64,000 nucleotides of DNA from Paraphysoderma sedebokerense (taxonomy: Eukaryota > Blastocladiomycota > Physodermatomycetes > Physodermatales > Physodermataceae). Of the stretch, positions 33,101-44,095 are shown in pieces; positions within the stretch are counted from its first letter, which is position 1; every line of letters starts with the position of its first letter. Location: NCBI GenBank assembly GCA_025602915.1, contig JAHLJZ010000035.1:166521-230520 (forward strand). The letters run 5' to 3'. The notes under the pieces were generated by a model. The model saw only the letters and a program-made list of their open reading frames with translations. It was not told the origin of the DNA and searched no databases. The position numbers and the translations under genes are program-made.

Positions 33101-35695
33101 TCTTCCTCACCTCATAGACCATTCATCCGTCATATCCGGACCGCAAGTAAATCGATCGAATCCGAAGGCGTTCAAACCGCCTTCATCCACTTCATCGACG
33201 CTGGAAACTGGTTTAGAGTCATTTAGAAATGAAGCGGTTGATTTATGTGAAGAAACTATAACAGAGTTCACGCTAAACGAAGATCAAGCTGCAGTGTTAC
33301 GGAAATTTGCACTCTCCTTGGTCGACGGTGCAACCAATGGCGATGGTCCTTTGGTGTTAGTCCATGGTTTGGATCCATCATTGGTTCGGAAACTTGTAAA
33401 TTTGCTTTATTCACAGAAGTACCATAGGTGTTTTTGGCTCCGGGAAATCTTATCTCTTGACCGTTCTCATTGTTTACTATGATCGACTGATAAAGTCGCT
33501 CAATATCGCCTGGAACAAAATACAACGCATCCTTGTCGCAAGCAATACGAATGTCGCAGTTGACAGAATTTTATGTGGGCTTGTCGACCTCGGTTTCGAT
33601 GAATTTGTTAGGGTTGGAAGGTATAGGTCTACATACTCAAGTTGTGTCCGAAAGACAATTACTAATAGTTTATGTTAAAATTAGCTTGAAAAAGATCTCA
33701 AAACGGATCCTTCCGTACACGGCTCAAATGAAGCAAAGCGAGGATTTAAAGGAGTTGAAATCAATGTTGAATGATGAGAGTTTATCTGACGCTGAGAAAT
33801 CGTATGCGGTCATTCGTAGTTGAAAGATTTGACGGCATCTAAGTTTGCATTTACCCATAGGTCGATTCAAACGACAATTAAACGGTTTAAGGCAAATGAG
33901 AACAAGGATACCGTGTCGAAAGCACTGATTGTTGGGTAGGAATTCGCTTTGAACAGCTTTCATCGTCAGAATAAGTGTTGATGTCAGACTTTTTTTTTCG
34001 TAGGGCGACCTGCATGGCCTGTACGTTTGATGTGTTCTCAGATTCGAAATTTGGAATTGTCATTTTAGATGAGTGTTCTCAGGTAACCCTATGTGACGTT
34101 CATCTAGTAACTAGCTTAGTTCACTCATGCTCTCGCCACAGATGACAGAACCTTGTTCTCTACTTCCCTTGAGATTTGGTTGTCGTCGCCTGGTTTGTTA
34201 AACAACTCTTGATTTCCATTAATTGCATGCTTGACTTATGATCGATCTTAATTTAGATTTCTGTCGGTGATCCACTCCAACTTCCACCTACAATTGAAAC
34301 GTCCTGTTCACACGAGCACAACCTTGAACGAACCCTTTTTACTCGGCTCACACTCTCACCTAATAATATCAGCCCTATTTTGCTTCGAACACAATATAGG
34401 TGTCATCCCACCATCTCAGCCATACCTAATGCTTTATTTTACCAGCATAGACTTTTGAATGGAAAATCCGAATGTGAATTGAACCCTTTGGTCGATGGTT
34501 TGCCAACATTAAGCTTTGTCGACGTAGACGGTGTGGAACAAAAAGTGAAAGGAGGAAGCTGGGTGAATGAAAGAGAATTAGCAGTGGTTGGCACCACTAT
34601 TGAGAAACTGATAGATAAAGGGATCAAAGCGGAGGAGATTGGAGTGATCGCGTTGTGTAAGTTGTCCGCGGTTACTCGATTAAGTTTGCTCAATACCGAA
34701 TCGCATATTGACTGAATGCTACTTCAGACAAAGCACAATCCGATAGAATTCGAACTCACCTCCGTGGATCTGCAACCGAATCATCGTATAAAGGAATTCA
34801 GGTAGGGCGAGCAACCATATTGTTGGTACACTTATGTCATTGCTGACAATAGTTTTGAAGGTCTCCACTGTTGACGCATTCCAAGGTGCCGAAAAATCAG
34901 TCATCATCGTCTCGTGCACTCGGACTCATTCAATCGGGTTCTCTGACGATACCAAGAGAGTCAATGTGTTACTAACACGAGCCAAGCGTCACTTAATTAT
35001 CACTGGATATGGAAGGTTATTGAGAACCAACTCCTTGTGGGGCCGAGTTGTGAATGAATTTTGTGCCAGTATGTCTTCAATTTGACATTTGAAAATATTT
35101 ATTTAGAATGGTAAATTTTAACGGACTTATTATAGAAATTCAAAGAGGCGTCATGGATTGCAATAACTTTCTTCGATACCTGGACACTCTAGCGGCGATC
35201 AATGAAAACACTGACCCAGTTTCCGGATTAACGGTTTGTGCTGGTTCCGAAATCGAAGTCACTACCGTGACTCGGAACTCAAAAACCGATGACAAAATCA
35301 AAGCTATAGGTGCTTTGAGTTCTGACATAACGGAAATGGTGGAGTTCGAGTCTGAAATAGACGATTGTGAAATAAGTATCGAAGTCACTGGATTTGAAGA
35401 TACAGAGATACACACAATGTCGACAGACAAACTTCATTTAGAATCGTCAGTAGATAACGGTACGAAAACCGACAAATGTCCCGATACTGGGCTTTTGGAG
35501 GTTCACGAAAGTGAAAATATAATGAGTTCGGACAATGAATCTGTTCTGTCAACCCTCATAGAGGAATTACCGCCGGACTTCGCTTTATCAAACTTAGAAG
35601 TGAAGGCTACGAACTTGGTCGTTGAAAATTGCTTTCGCACATGTAACGTTGATGAAGACGAAGATGATTTAGAAGGGTTAGATGATTTGGAGTAA
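30190..35695 (+). CDS. ZGRF1: ZGRF1-like 5'-3' DNA helicase (UPF1-like SF1B), copy 1
   Basis: Twenty exons (30190-30312, 30367-30404, 30455-30830, 30922-30959, 31022-31163, 31227-31347, 31409-31923, 31982-32535, 32593-32806, 32876-32999, 33067-33366, 33428-33620, 33685-33801, 33861-33935, 34004-34082, 34142-34192, 34257-34656, 34728-34801, 34861-35068, 35136-35695) give 1433 residues. The N-terminus has two DUF2439 domains (VVLYTSQKHKKAKTW near 14-28 and TVLYTHQKQKKAKTW near 151-165), then an acidic linker with a PKKRKL nuclear signal at 382-387. The region before the helicase (GKDDIWVVSKSPLF) matches human ZGRF1. Helicase motifs: Walker A GVFGSGKS 849-856, DECSQ 999-1003, GDPLQLPPT from 1024, RTQYRCHP, VDAFQGAEK from 1182, and TRAKRH near 1217-1222. 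ZGRF1 promotes RAD51 recombination and crosslink repair. The GRF zinc finger of animal ZGRF1 was not found. The last 200 residues are acidic and disordered. Confidence 0.85.
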
Positions 35696-36272
35696 ACTCA
35701 ATTTTTTCTGGGGTTACATTATATCTCTTCGCTATATCATTTGTATAAAAATTACAATCTCAATGATCATTGTAGAAGCGTTGTCTCGTATTATATGTAT
35801 ATTGTTTAATGGTGTAGTAACTTATAAGCTGTCCTCAGCGTTCATGTAAAAAGTTGTGCAATGTGGAGATCAACTGTAACAAGCACGGTGACTTAGAAAT
35901 ATTCACTCAACACTCAGCATCATGTCTCTTCCATACGCATGTGATAATACAAGAAATATACATTATACAAATCAGTCGATTTAGAATCGCTTTCCCTTAC
36001 TTTTTCCGCAAAACAATTAAGCATATCCCATTACTTATCGGTATTTAGATTTTGCTTCGCACCCGATTGGCATCAAGAAAGGATGTAGGTTGATATCAAA
36101 TACGGTTATGACTTCCACAGACCAGCCGTTCGACATAGATTTTTTTTACGTAAACATTAATCGCCAATGAATTCAACATAACGTTCTTTCATGGTAACCC
36201 CTTTGCTCGAGCCATATGACGTGTTAAATCACCATACCCGTGTGACAACCGCAACACCTTCCATTTTATTTA
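35696..36272. other. Convergent spacer, ZGRF1-like / HSF (copy 1)
   Basis: 577 bp between two stop codons. AT-rich with no gene recognised. Confidence 0.5.
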
Positions 36273-38442
36273 CTAATAATCAGCGTCGTCATCGTCACCG
36301 GGTTCATCGTCTTCAAACAATCCATCTTCCAGCAAACTGTCCGCCTCTTCTATTTCTTTCTTTCCGTAATCACCGTTAACCAAGGTTCCGTTTAATTTCG
36401 GCATTTCAAATCCAGAATTCGTTGGTGAAGTTGAAAAATCAACATTGAAAAACGACGACATATCTTCTCCATTTCGCAGCGTCGTCGGGGCCGTGGAGTC
36501 TATATTTGACGTTAATAACGGCATTGCCGGCACGGGACCACCAGAAGAAGGAGCTGTGGGTAGCGAAGTCATGATTGATTGATCCAATGGCAGTGAAAGT
36601 GGTAACGACGTCGGTAAATTCGGTGTTGAGGAAGAAGTATTCTGTAATGCGGCCAATGCTGTAGATGCTAGCGTTGTAGTTGGAAAATCAGCGACGGACG
36701 TCATAGGTAAGGTAGCATTTATAAGAGAAGGTGAAAGGTCAACGGCTGGTAGCAAGGTTTGGTTGAAAGCCGCCAAGGAAGTTGGGGAAGAGGAAGAAAT
36801 AACAGATGGATAAAATGATGAAGGATCATTCGCAAGCAATTGCGCAACGACTTCTTTCGGTTGATGCATACCGTCTATCCCCGCAAACAAGTCTTCTAGA
36901 CTCAAATGCTCTAAATCCTTGACTTCGTGAATCCCGAGGGAATTAGTCATTAACGAATCTAGATTTGATTGCAACTGATCGATATTTTTCTGAACATGTT
37001 CGACTGACGTGGTGGTATTATTTAAATTAGAGGTCGTCGTTCCAAGATTGTTGGTGACAGTAGAAAGAGCGGGATCTGTAGGCGCAGGTAGCGGGATGAA
37101 TGAAGTTGCGGAGGTGCCGGCAGTGGGAATAGTAATGAGTGCTGAAGTGGTCGTTGGATCAAGAACTGGAGTGGTTATCGTATCAAATGCTGTAGAGTGA
37201 ATTATTGGTAAATCAGGGACTTCCACTGTGAGTTCATAAAAGAGAATATTAGCAACAGCCCAGAAACAGCAGGGTTTAAAATACTTACATATTGGTGGTT
37301 GATTTGATGTCGGAGTGGTTGCGGATGGCAATTGTGTAATGGTAGCTGTAGGAAGGTCATCGCCCTCGTCTTCTGAAGATGACTGCTGAAAATCTAGTAA
37401 CTTCCTTTTCTTATTTTGAATAGCCTTGGGTTTTCCTTCACTTGAAAAGACCGATGCCAAAAACCTCAGAATTTTGTCTATCGTCTCCTGCTGTTTGTTG
37501 TATCTTTCTCTCGTGGATACTAATTCTTGCCAGAGAACTTGATTATCCCGCTGAATGTTTTTCAAATCCGACGAAATCGTAATCTGATGTCGTTTTATAG
37601 TGGCAATTTCGGACAGGAAATGACCAATATCTAACCCGTCCCCTTTCTCGTCTGCATCTTTGCCTTTTTTCCTGGTTACCAAGCATAAAAGGTCTGGCTG
37701 ATTCCGCTGAAAATGTGGATTGGTGAATTCCCATTGTTCACTGTCAGCGTCTGATACCAATACACCTTGGTTCAAGTGCGGTACTTTGTGGAAGCCGTAC
37801 ATATTGAGTTGTCGAACGAACGAGGAAAAATTATTGTGCTTGAAAAACCGTGGGAGCAACTCCTTAGCAAATTCCTCCTGGTTGAGCACTATATTTGCAG
37901 CGACAAAAGAGGTCAGAATGCATGTACAAAGGATAAACGAAGGATGTTAAAAAAGGATAGATTGGGCATAAATACCTAAGAAGCTCATTCCGTCATCGGA
38001 CCAACGTATTAGCTGATCAGTTGATGAATCGTTTACCATCCTACAATATATCAATTCATTGGAAGAATATGATTATTAGCTAAAAAATACTCTCAATCTG
38101 ATTAAATTTTTAGGCAAGGTCAACTGTTGAGCGACCGGATTTCTCTGAACTATCATTTCTGCAATCTACAGGAGATGATAGAGATTCATACCGATAGAGC
38201 TTATTCAGAAAAGCAGGCACATTTTTCGCAGCTGCTAAACTCGGCCTTGTCAGATTAGTGGAACTAATAGGATTGACTACTGACTGACTGGTCACTCCGA
38301 TGAGGGAGGGAGCAGGAACAGTAGAGATAGTTGGTGGAGGAGCTGGGACGGCAATTGCAGTCGAAGAGGTCGACGATGCAGATGAGGAGGTGGTTTTCCT
38401 GCGACGCTTTGAGCCGACCGTTTTCATGGCAGCTTTACTCAT
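36273..38442 (-). CDS. HSF1: Heat shock transcription factor, copy 1
   Basis: Exons 38442-38192, 38040-37976, 37888-37289 and 37225-36273 give 622 residues. A Ser/Ala/Pro-rich start with a basic SKRRRK cluster precedes the HSF winged-helix DNA-binding domain at about 75-182: VPAFLNKLYRMVND, IRWSDDGMSFLV, FFKHNNFSSFVRQLNMYGFHK (recognition helix), and EQWEFTNPHFQRNQPDLL. A coiled-coil trimerisation region follows (about 190-265, with LKNIQRDNQVLWQEL). The rest is Thr/Ser/Pro-rich, with an acidic C-terminus that may act as a transactivator. The factor trimerises on nGAAn repeats to drive stress genes. The third intron is 63 bp with no stop codon, so an unspliced form stays in frame. The ATG at 38442 is the first in the open frame. 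Confidence 0.9.
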
Positions 38443-39386
38443 ACGTAGTGGGATGATGGTAGTCAGATAAGAGGCAGAGATGGTGCGATGATTTGATGTG
38501 GGAGGAATGATGAATGCGGGAATTGGGTTTTTGTTTGGACAGCGAGGGAGTCTGGTTGCAGCTGTGTTGCGCCACACTTGGTTTTATGTCACGTGACACG
38601 GGATACGCTCTTTCTGTGGCTTTGTTCCTTACAATTCCACATCCTTACATCATTACATGCTACGCAACATCTCATCAATACATACTCTATTCCTCTTTTT
38701 GCACTACACTTGCGAGTATAGCTGTGCATCTTGTGGGATAGTGTGCACGGCTCAGAACTTCAGAAGAGGATGTGTGATGTGAGTTGTCGCCCCTTGCCCT
38801 TATGTGGACCTGCGGACATTCGACACGCTCAACTGCTTCCATTCCTTTCCATTTCGTTCTATTTGTTTCCAAGAGAAAATCGTCAGTCGCATGCTGGTAT
38901 GCCATTACATTATCTGTTGGGCTACTCCCACACAAATGTTGTCGTGTTATTTTTCCATTGCTGCTCTGCAGTTAGATTCTGCAGTGAGAGCTGCTGCGCT
39001 CGGGCGAGAAGTCAATGACATGCATATGCACCTCAGAAGCTTCCAGTTTAATCACAGTCTTCGCATTTGCAATATAGCTATTTGAATCCCGTTGATTTGG
39101 CCTAGATTACAATGTAATTTATTTTGGATTTGCCACAATTACCGTCTCCGTGGAACCATCTGTGGCAAAATTTTGGCAGCATCGATCGAAAGGTGTGGAG
39201 CCAGTGTGGAATCCCGATGTCTGGGCCCTTGGATCGAAGGAGATGGAATGATGAATGCCGAGAATGGACCGATAATAGTATTGGATTTTTTTTCATTCCT
39301 CGCCTCGCTTTATATCCCTCGCTCCTCCCTCCGCTCTCGATCCTCCCTCTGTACTCCCTCTTGAAGTCACAACTGAATTAATCACC
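38443..39386. other. HSF promoter joined to copy-2 USP-like promoter across the repeat junction
   Basis: 944 bp between HSF copy 1 (minus) and USP-like copy 2 (plus). The HSF upstream sequence runs to 39088-39089, where it meets the left end of the next repeat copy. Only about 298 bp of native USP upstream DNA remain, from 39089 to 39386. No gene was recognised here; short overlapping frames at 38514-39085 are not convincing. Confidence 0.6.
38588..38597. promoter_or_regulatory. GTCACGTGAC palindrome upstream of HSF (copy 1)
   Basis: A perfect 10-bp palindrome with an E-box CACGTG core, 145 bp 5' of the HSF start codon. A bHLH factor site is plausible; position is the only support. Confidence 0.35.
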
Positions 39387-40088
39387 ATGACCCTTGAACT
39401 AAAACCCACGCCCTTGTTCGAACCGTCGTTCATCCCAAGGAAATACTTTCGTGATGTGGCGTCTCCAGAAAAGAAAAAGCTCATTTCAAGTCTAGAAACA
39501 GCTGAAGAACAGACTGTATTTCTTTCGCTGCAGTCCAAAGACCGTTCTACCTCATCTTCCTCAGAACCGCAGTCACGGACACATCTATTCGTTATTGACG
39601 ATTCCCCTCACTCGCAATCCGCATTGGAAGAGGTCATTGAAAAGTTTGTTGACAAAGCCTACGATACCGTAGTCATACTGAATATACGGGCACCAATAAA
39701 AGTGGACAAATTTGCGATTAAGTACGGGGACGTTACTTTCTTTGAATACTTAAAATCAATGGACAATAAGGTATGGTGGAGGAATACTCGGTTTCTTTTG
39801 CCTTGACTAGACTTACGCATAGGACCTGACATTTCGTCGGATCTTGATTTAGGCTCGAGACAAAGCGCACAATATGCTCCACAAGTATTCGTCAAATCTA
39901 ATTAATCGAGGCTATAACGTAATAGCGATTGCTCTAAGGTAGTGTCGTCTCATTTCTTTAAGGGTTACTTAGATCTAGTCTAACAACTGCTATTTAAAAG
40001 GGGTGACTTACAGGAAGAAATCAAAAGAAACATGAAAGTGTTTAAAGCCGATTCGATAGTCGTCGGTGTGTCGGATCGATTAGCGTGA
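39387..40088 (+). CDS. USP-like protein, copy 2
   Basis: Exons 39387-39770, 39853-39938 and 40001-40088; 185 residues, identical to the copy at 21359. The difference is context: its sequence more than 298 bp upstream is the HSF copy 1 promoter region instead of the acyl-CoA dehydrogenase flank, so its expression may differ. Confidence 0.6.
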
Positions 40089-40506
40089 GATTAACAGCAT
40101 TTGCATAACGCTATTTTGTATATATATTTATGATGTGATCAGTCTGATATAGAATGCGGAATGTTATGATTCAATGTGATCGCTCTGATTAAACCGTCTC
40201 TTCTTTAAAGCATGGGATGCCGAATATGGTCGCTCTATCAATTTGCGGCCGTTTCAACTATACGAATTTGCTTGACTCGTCCGATTATGAGTGCTGTTAA
40301 CTCGATCTCGGAGAAAAAAAACATCTCCCTCCTTTTGTTCATTGGGCAAAAGTCTGTGAAAGTCATGTTTCAGTCACTTAAACTACCATAGGACCAAAAT
40401 ATCAGTGGTATGCAATGGCAAAATGGTTTGCCGTTCGCGTTTGTAAACAGCCAAAATACTTCCAATTTTAATACCATACACATAAGACAAAAGGCATAAT
40501 CAAAGT
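40089..40506. other. Convergent spacer, USP-like / lipase 2 (copy 2)
   Basis: Same 418 bp as 22061-22478. Nothing recognised. Confidence 0.5.
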
Positions 40507-42342
40507 TTAGAAGACATCCGTATCTTCAGTAATACTTGTTAAGCTACCTGCCCGACTGGATTGATCGATCTTGCTCACTTGAGCATGACTCCCTTTAAAC
40601 CTCACATCCACGTTCAACTTCCTTTTGTCTTGTCCGCTTGAAACTAGTTCCATCCACAATCTAATCCTTTCTATAGACACATCAACCAAATCAACATCGT
40701 CGTTTCTTAAAGAGATAACGTCACCAAATATTGGGAACACATGCATAGTTTCGTCGTATAGTTCGAACGTGATCTTGCTACTGGATAAATGAGATCGTAG
40801 GGAACGGACAAAAAGACAGATTGAGTCGTGAATCACTTCATGAGGGGATGACTGAATTAAGATAGGTGGTAGGGATGTGGGGAGTGAGGACGAGTACATT
40901 GCCTGATACAAAAAACGTTTGTTCGGAGTTAGATTCAACAGTTCCAAGATTTAAAACAAATAACTACGCACTGCATTCAGTAAACTTGATTCCGTAAGTT
41001 TCTTATATTCTTCTTTCGAACATCCTACTCCAACGTAAAATTTGGCACAACTGATAGTTGGATGCATGGCGATGCCAATCGTGTCGTGTCTGTAATTCAA
41101 GTACAGCGAATTATCAGCTAGATTTAAATCGACACCGGGCTTATTTGAATCAAAGAAGGAAAAGCGTTAGCGCTAATGCGATTTCGGCAGACGTTGTGAT
41201 AAAAACATATACACACCGACATTAAATACGCGCCAGCAGGCGGCGGAATCCTTTCCCGTTCTAATATTTGTAGTAAAGCCTATGGAGGGGTAGATAAGAA
41301 TACAATATGTCGACTCTGTCTGGAGAAATGAACTTACGACACAGAGTCCTGCCCCAGCCGAGTCGCCTAACAATACAGGAATAAAAATTAACACAATAAT
41401 ACTAAAATTGGTTTACGAAGTGAGAAGATCTATACCTCCGATAAATAGTCTCTCTGCAGGTATGCCCAAATCAGAACGAATGTATTGATATGTGGCAACT
41501 GCGTCATGAATTGCTGCGGGAAAAGGGTGCTCCGGAGCCAATCTATAGTCCAAAGAATAGATATCTATGCCAATCTCCGCGAGACGAGCGAGATAGCTTC
41601 TATGAACTGCGGGCGAGTAGTAAATGTATCCGCCCCCTGTAATTGATTATTGAAAACAACAGAAGTCGAGGGCAATTCGTAAACAACATGTATATAGTAT
41701 CCAGACCGCGAATTTGAGAGCGAACAAACCATGGAAATACAACATCACATTTCCTTTTAACCCATTCGTGAGAATCAAATCACCGTTCAATTTTCTCTTC
41801 CCTTTTAAGAATTCTTGTGCTGATAGATCATCTCTACCGCCATAAACTTCACCGTAATCTTCAGCCAAATCAACTTCATGTTTCTTCTGAACCGCGAATT
41901 CAAATTTCTCAATACTGACAGGCCGTTTACGTTTCCGACGCACAAAGTCTGCGCCGAAACTGAATCTGGTTTTGAGTTTTGACATAACTGCGGTGACGTC
42001 GCCGACAAAACGAGCAGTTCGTAGTTCGAGATACGGATACGCAGCTAACTCGCGAAAGAAGAAAATGAAGAGATGCGTCTTGAATGGCAAGTTCGGAAGG
42101 AAATATGGAGAGGTCGGATATAAAGGATCATCTTTTTTCGGTTGAGGTTCGAGTTGTGGATAGACGAGGTAATAGAATCCAATGAAAAAAAAGGCACGGA
42201 CTGTGAATTGAATGGAAAAGGTGAAAAACAATGCCAAGTCTCTCAGGAAGTAAAGAATTGATTTTGGACCGGAACTCCAGTAAGTCCATTGGTCAGAATT
42301 TCGTCTGATTTCGAAGATCTTGGGTCTTTTAGCAGCTACCAT
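40507..42342 (-). CDS. HSL/GDXG-family lipase-esterase (lipase 2), copy 2
   Basis: Exons 42342-41730, 41636-41436, 41366-41338, 41279-41217, 41139-40972 and 40902-40507. The 489-residue product is identical to the copy at 22479-24314, with all catalytic residues kept (HGGG, GDSAGAG, SPHE, TMHVF). Confidence 0.8.
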
Positions 42343-42597
42343 TGATTGCTAAATATATGCGCCTTGATCGAATATGGCAAGCCCAAGGAGTCGAAGTGAC
42401 GAAAAATAAACACGTTTCGATCTGGTAATCGAACTGAGCCAGTGCGAACGCGAAAATGGCACTCATTTAAAGACGGCAAGGGAACAAAATGTTAAATTGT
42501 TACATGATGGACTCAAGGGTCTGCAGTAAACGATAATGCTCGAGTAGTATCGAACATAGGGTTAACCCACTAAAAAATTCTTTTTATTTACAAATTG

Positions 42598-43806
42598 CTA
42601 TTCTTTAGATGAAGCTTCTACTGTGAAAAATATGTCATCGCTCAATTCGAGTGGGTCTACAGGAATTTTCGTTATTGCGGTGAAGTTGTCGTCAGCATGG
42701 ACCGTAACGATCCGTATTTTATACTTTGTCCGGACGATCATACGGAGAGAAATTTTCGTCAAGCAGCATAACGAGCTAATTTCAATATCACTCTCACGCT
42801 TAAGACTTCTTAGGATAATCGAAGGCTTTAAATATTGCGTTGATGGAACTGTCGTTGCGCTTCGGAAGTAGCGAACAGGGATTGGGGGTGGATCCGTTGA
42901 TGCATTATCACTGTCCGATATACACCAAGTTACAGCACAAGCATAAGGTATCTCTGTTGTCAATTGAGGCTGAATCAATACCATCAATATTTCAAATCTA
43001 CGAAGATTCAAAATATGGTAAAGAGCAAAGTCGACACCGAAATCGTAAAGAGGAAAGTGTCGACGAAAATGTTCTTGGATCGTACTTGTCTGCTCATCCG
43101 TCAGAACAGACAAATCATTATTGCAGAATTTCTGAACAACTTGTATGAAATGTTCAATGTTGAAAGCCGTGCGAAGATAAATACACAGATCGTACTTGTT
43201 CAATTCTGGAATATCGATATCCGTTGGTATCTCTTTCGGCGGAGTTGACTTGGCGATTTTTAACATCAAATGGAAGGGCGCTGAGCCGATATCCACCGCA
43301 AGTGGGACACGGAAAAAATTGTAGTTTATAGAGTGTTCAATGATGTCGCCGAGCTGCTTGAATACAGGATCGTCGTTCAAGCTGGAGTACAGCTCAAACG
43401 TTTTCTTGCTGGTCAAATTGTCGTCCAGCTCATCCTTAATAAATAAAGTCTCGGCAATCAATCGGGGCAAGCTGAGTTTCAACTGGTCGTACATCAAGAA
43501 TTCGGCGAGCAGCCACAAATCGGCGAGATCTTCGATATGATGCTGCCGGAGCTCACTATGATTCAGTTTACCCTCGTAGAGATATTGTAGGACTAACGTA
43601 AGGGCATTACTTTTGTCAAAGACATTCGTCAAGTCAAGTGTTCGTTGATTGTCGTCCTCTCGGACAAGGCTGAGCATCGAACTGAAGTAAGGGATTCGGC
43701 TAAGTAAACCTCGGTGACATCTGTATTCGATCGAACCATGGCGAATAGTGCAGTCGGAGTAAGGGTCAAAGGTAACGACGGTGGCATCCGTTAGAGTGGA
43801 AGGCAT
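42598..43806 (-). CDS. BTB/POZ-domain protein, copy 2
   Basis: Single exon, 402 residues, identical to the copy at 24570-25778. The start ATG and stop are preserved. Confidence 0.75.
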   Translation of the reverse strand: MPSTLTDATVVTFDPYSDCTIRHGSIEYRCHRGLLSRIPYFSSMLSLVREDDNQRTLDLTNVFDKSNALTLVLQYLYEGKLNHSELRQHHIEDLADLWLLAEFLMYDQLKLSLPRLIAETLFIKDELDDNLTSKKTFELYSSLNDDPVFKQLGDIIEHSINYNFFRVPLAVDIGSAPFHLMLKIAKSTPPKEIPTDIDIPELNKYDLCIYLRTAFNIEHFIQVVQKFCNNDLSVLTDEQTSTIQEHFRRHFPLYDFGVDFALYHILNLRRFEILMVLIQPQLTTEIPYACAVTWCISDSDNASTDPPPIPVRYFRSATTVPSTQYLKPSIILRSLKRESDIEISSLCCLTKISLRMIVRTKYKIRIVTVHADDNFTAITKIPVDPLELSDDIFFTVEASSKE

Positions 43807-44095
43807 TTCCTTTTCGCTCTGAGTGGCGAGATGACGGTCGAGGGGGATGGGTAGTGAAGGGCAAGCGGGAACTCACCCAGTTCAGCCAACGCGGTTTTGC
43901 TTCCAAGCTGGCTGCTTGGTGTGTTGACGGACTGAAGCAACTATAGAAGCAATTGATAAAACAGGAAGACTAAGATGCGGCCAAAAAATTCAATTTCACT
44001 TCCCTTTATATGTCACTCTCAATTCGGGGATATCAACCAATCTTTATTAGCAACACCTCCCCCAGCATCCACGCAGGAGGATGGAACACATTGAA

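Larger units (their letters stand above)
21061..39088. repeat. 18,028-bp tandem repeat, copy 1
   Basis: Sequence from 21061 reappears from 39089 and stays in register to 57117, a constant offset of 18,028. Open frames in both copies have the same translations and lengths, and the stretches compared base by base at the borders and in several genes show no difference. On the left, 21060 (a) differs from 39088 (c). The copy holds seven complete genes. No transposon, long terminal repeat or target-site duplication lies at either end. Confidence 0.97.

Noticed and set aside
33790-33870. An apparent frameshift or stop in the helicase gene after the DAEKSYAVIRS reading
   Set aside because: A 59-bp GT-AG intron (33802-33860) restores the frame and gives a segment of exactly the same length as human ZGRF1 between the LS/TPxE motif and the GxTC motif, so the gene is not broken.
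38754-38766. Heat shock element AGAACTTCAGAAG upstream of HSF
   Set aside because: The GAA and TTC units are separated by one base instead of two, so it does not match the nGAAnnTTCnnGAAn consensus.
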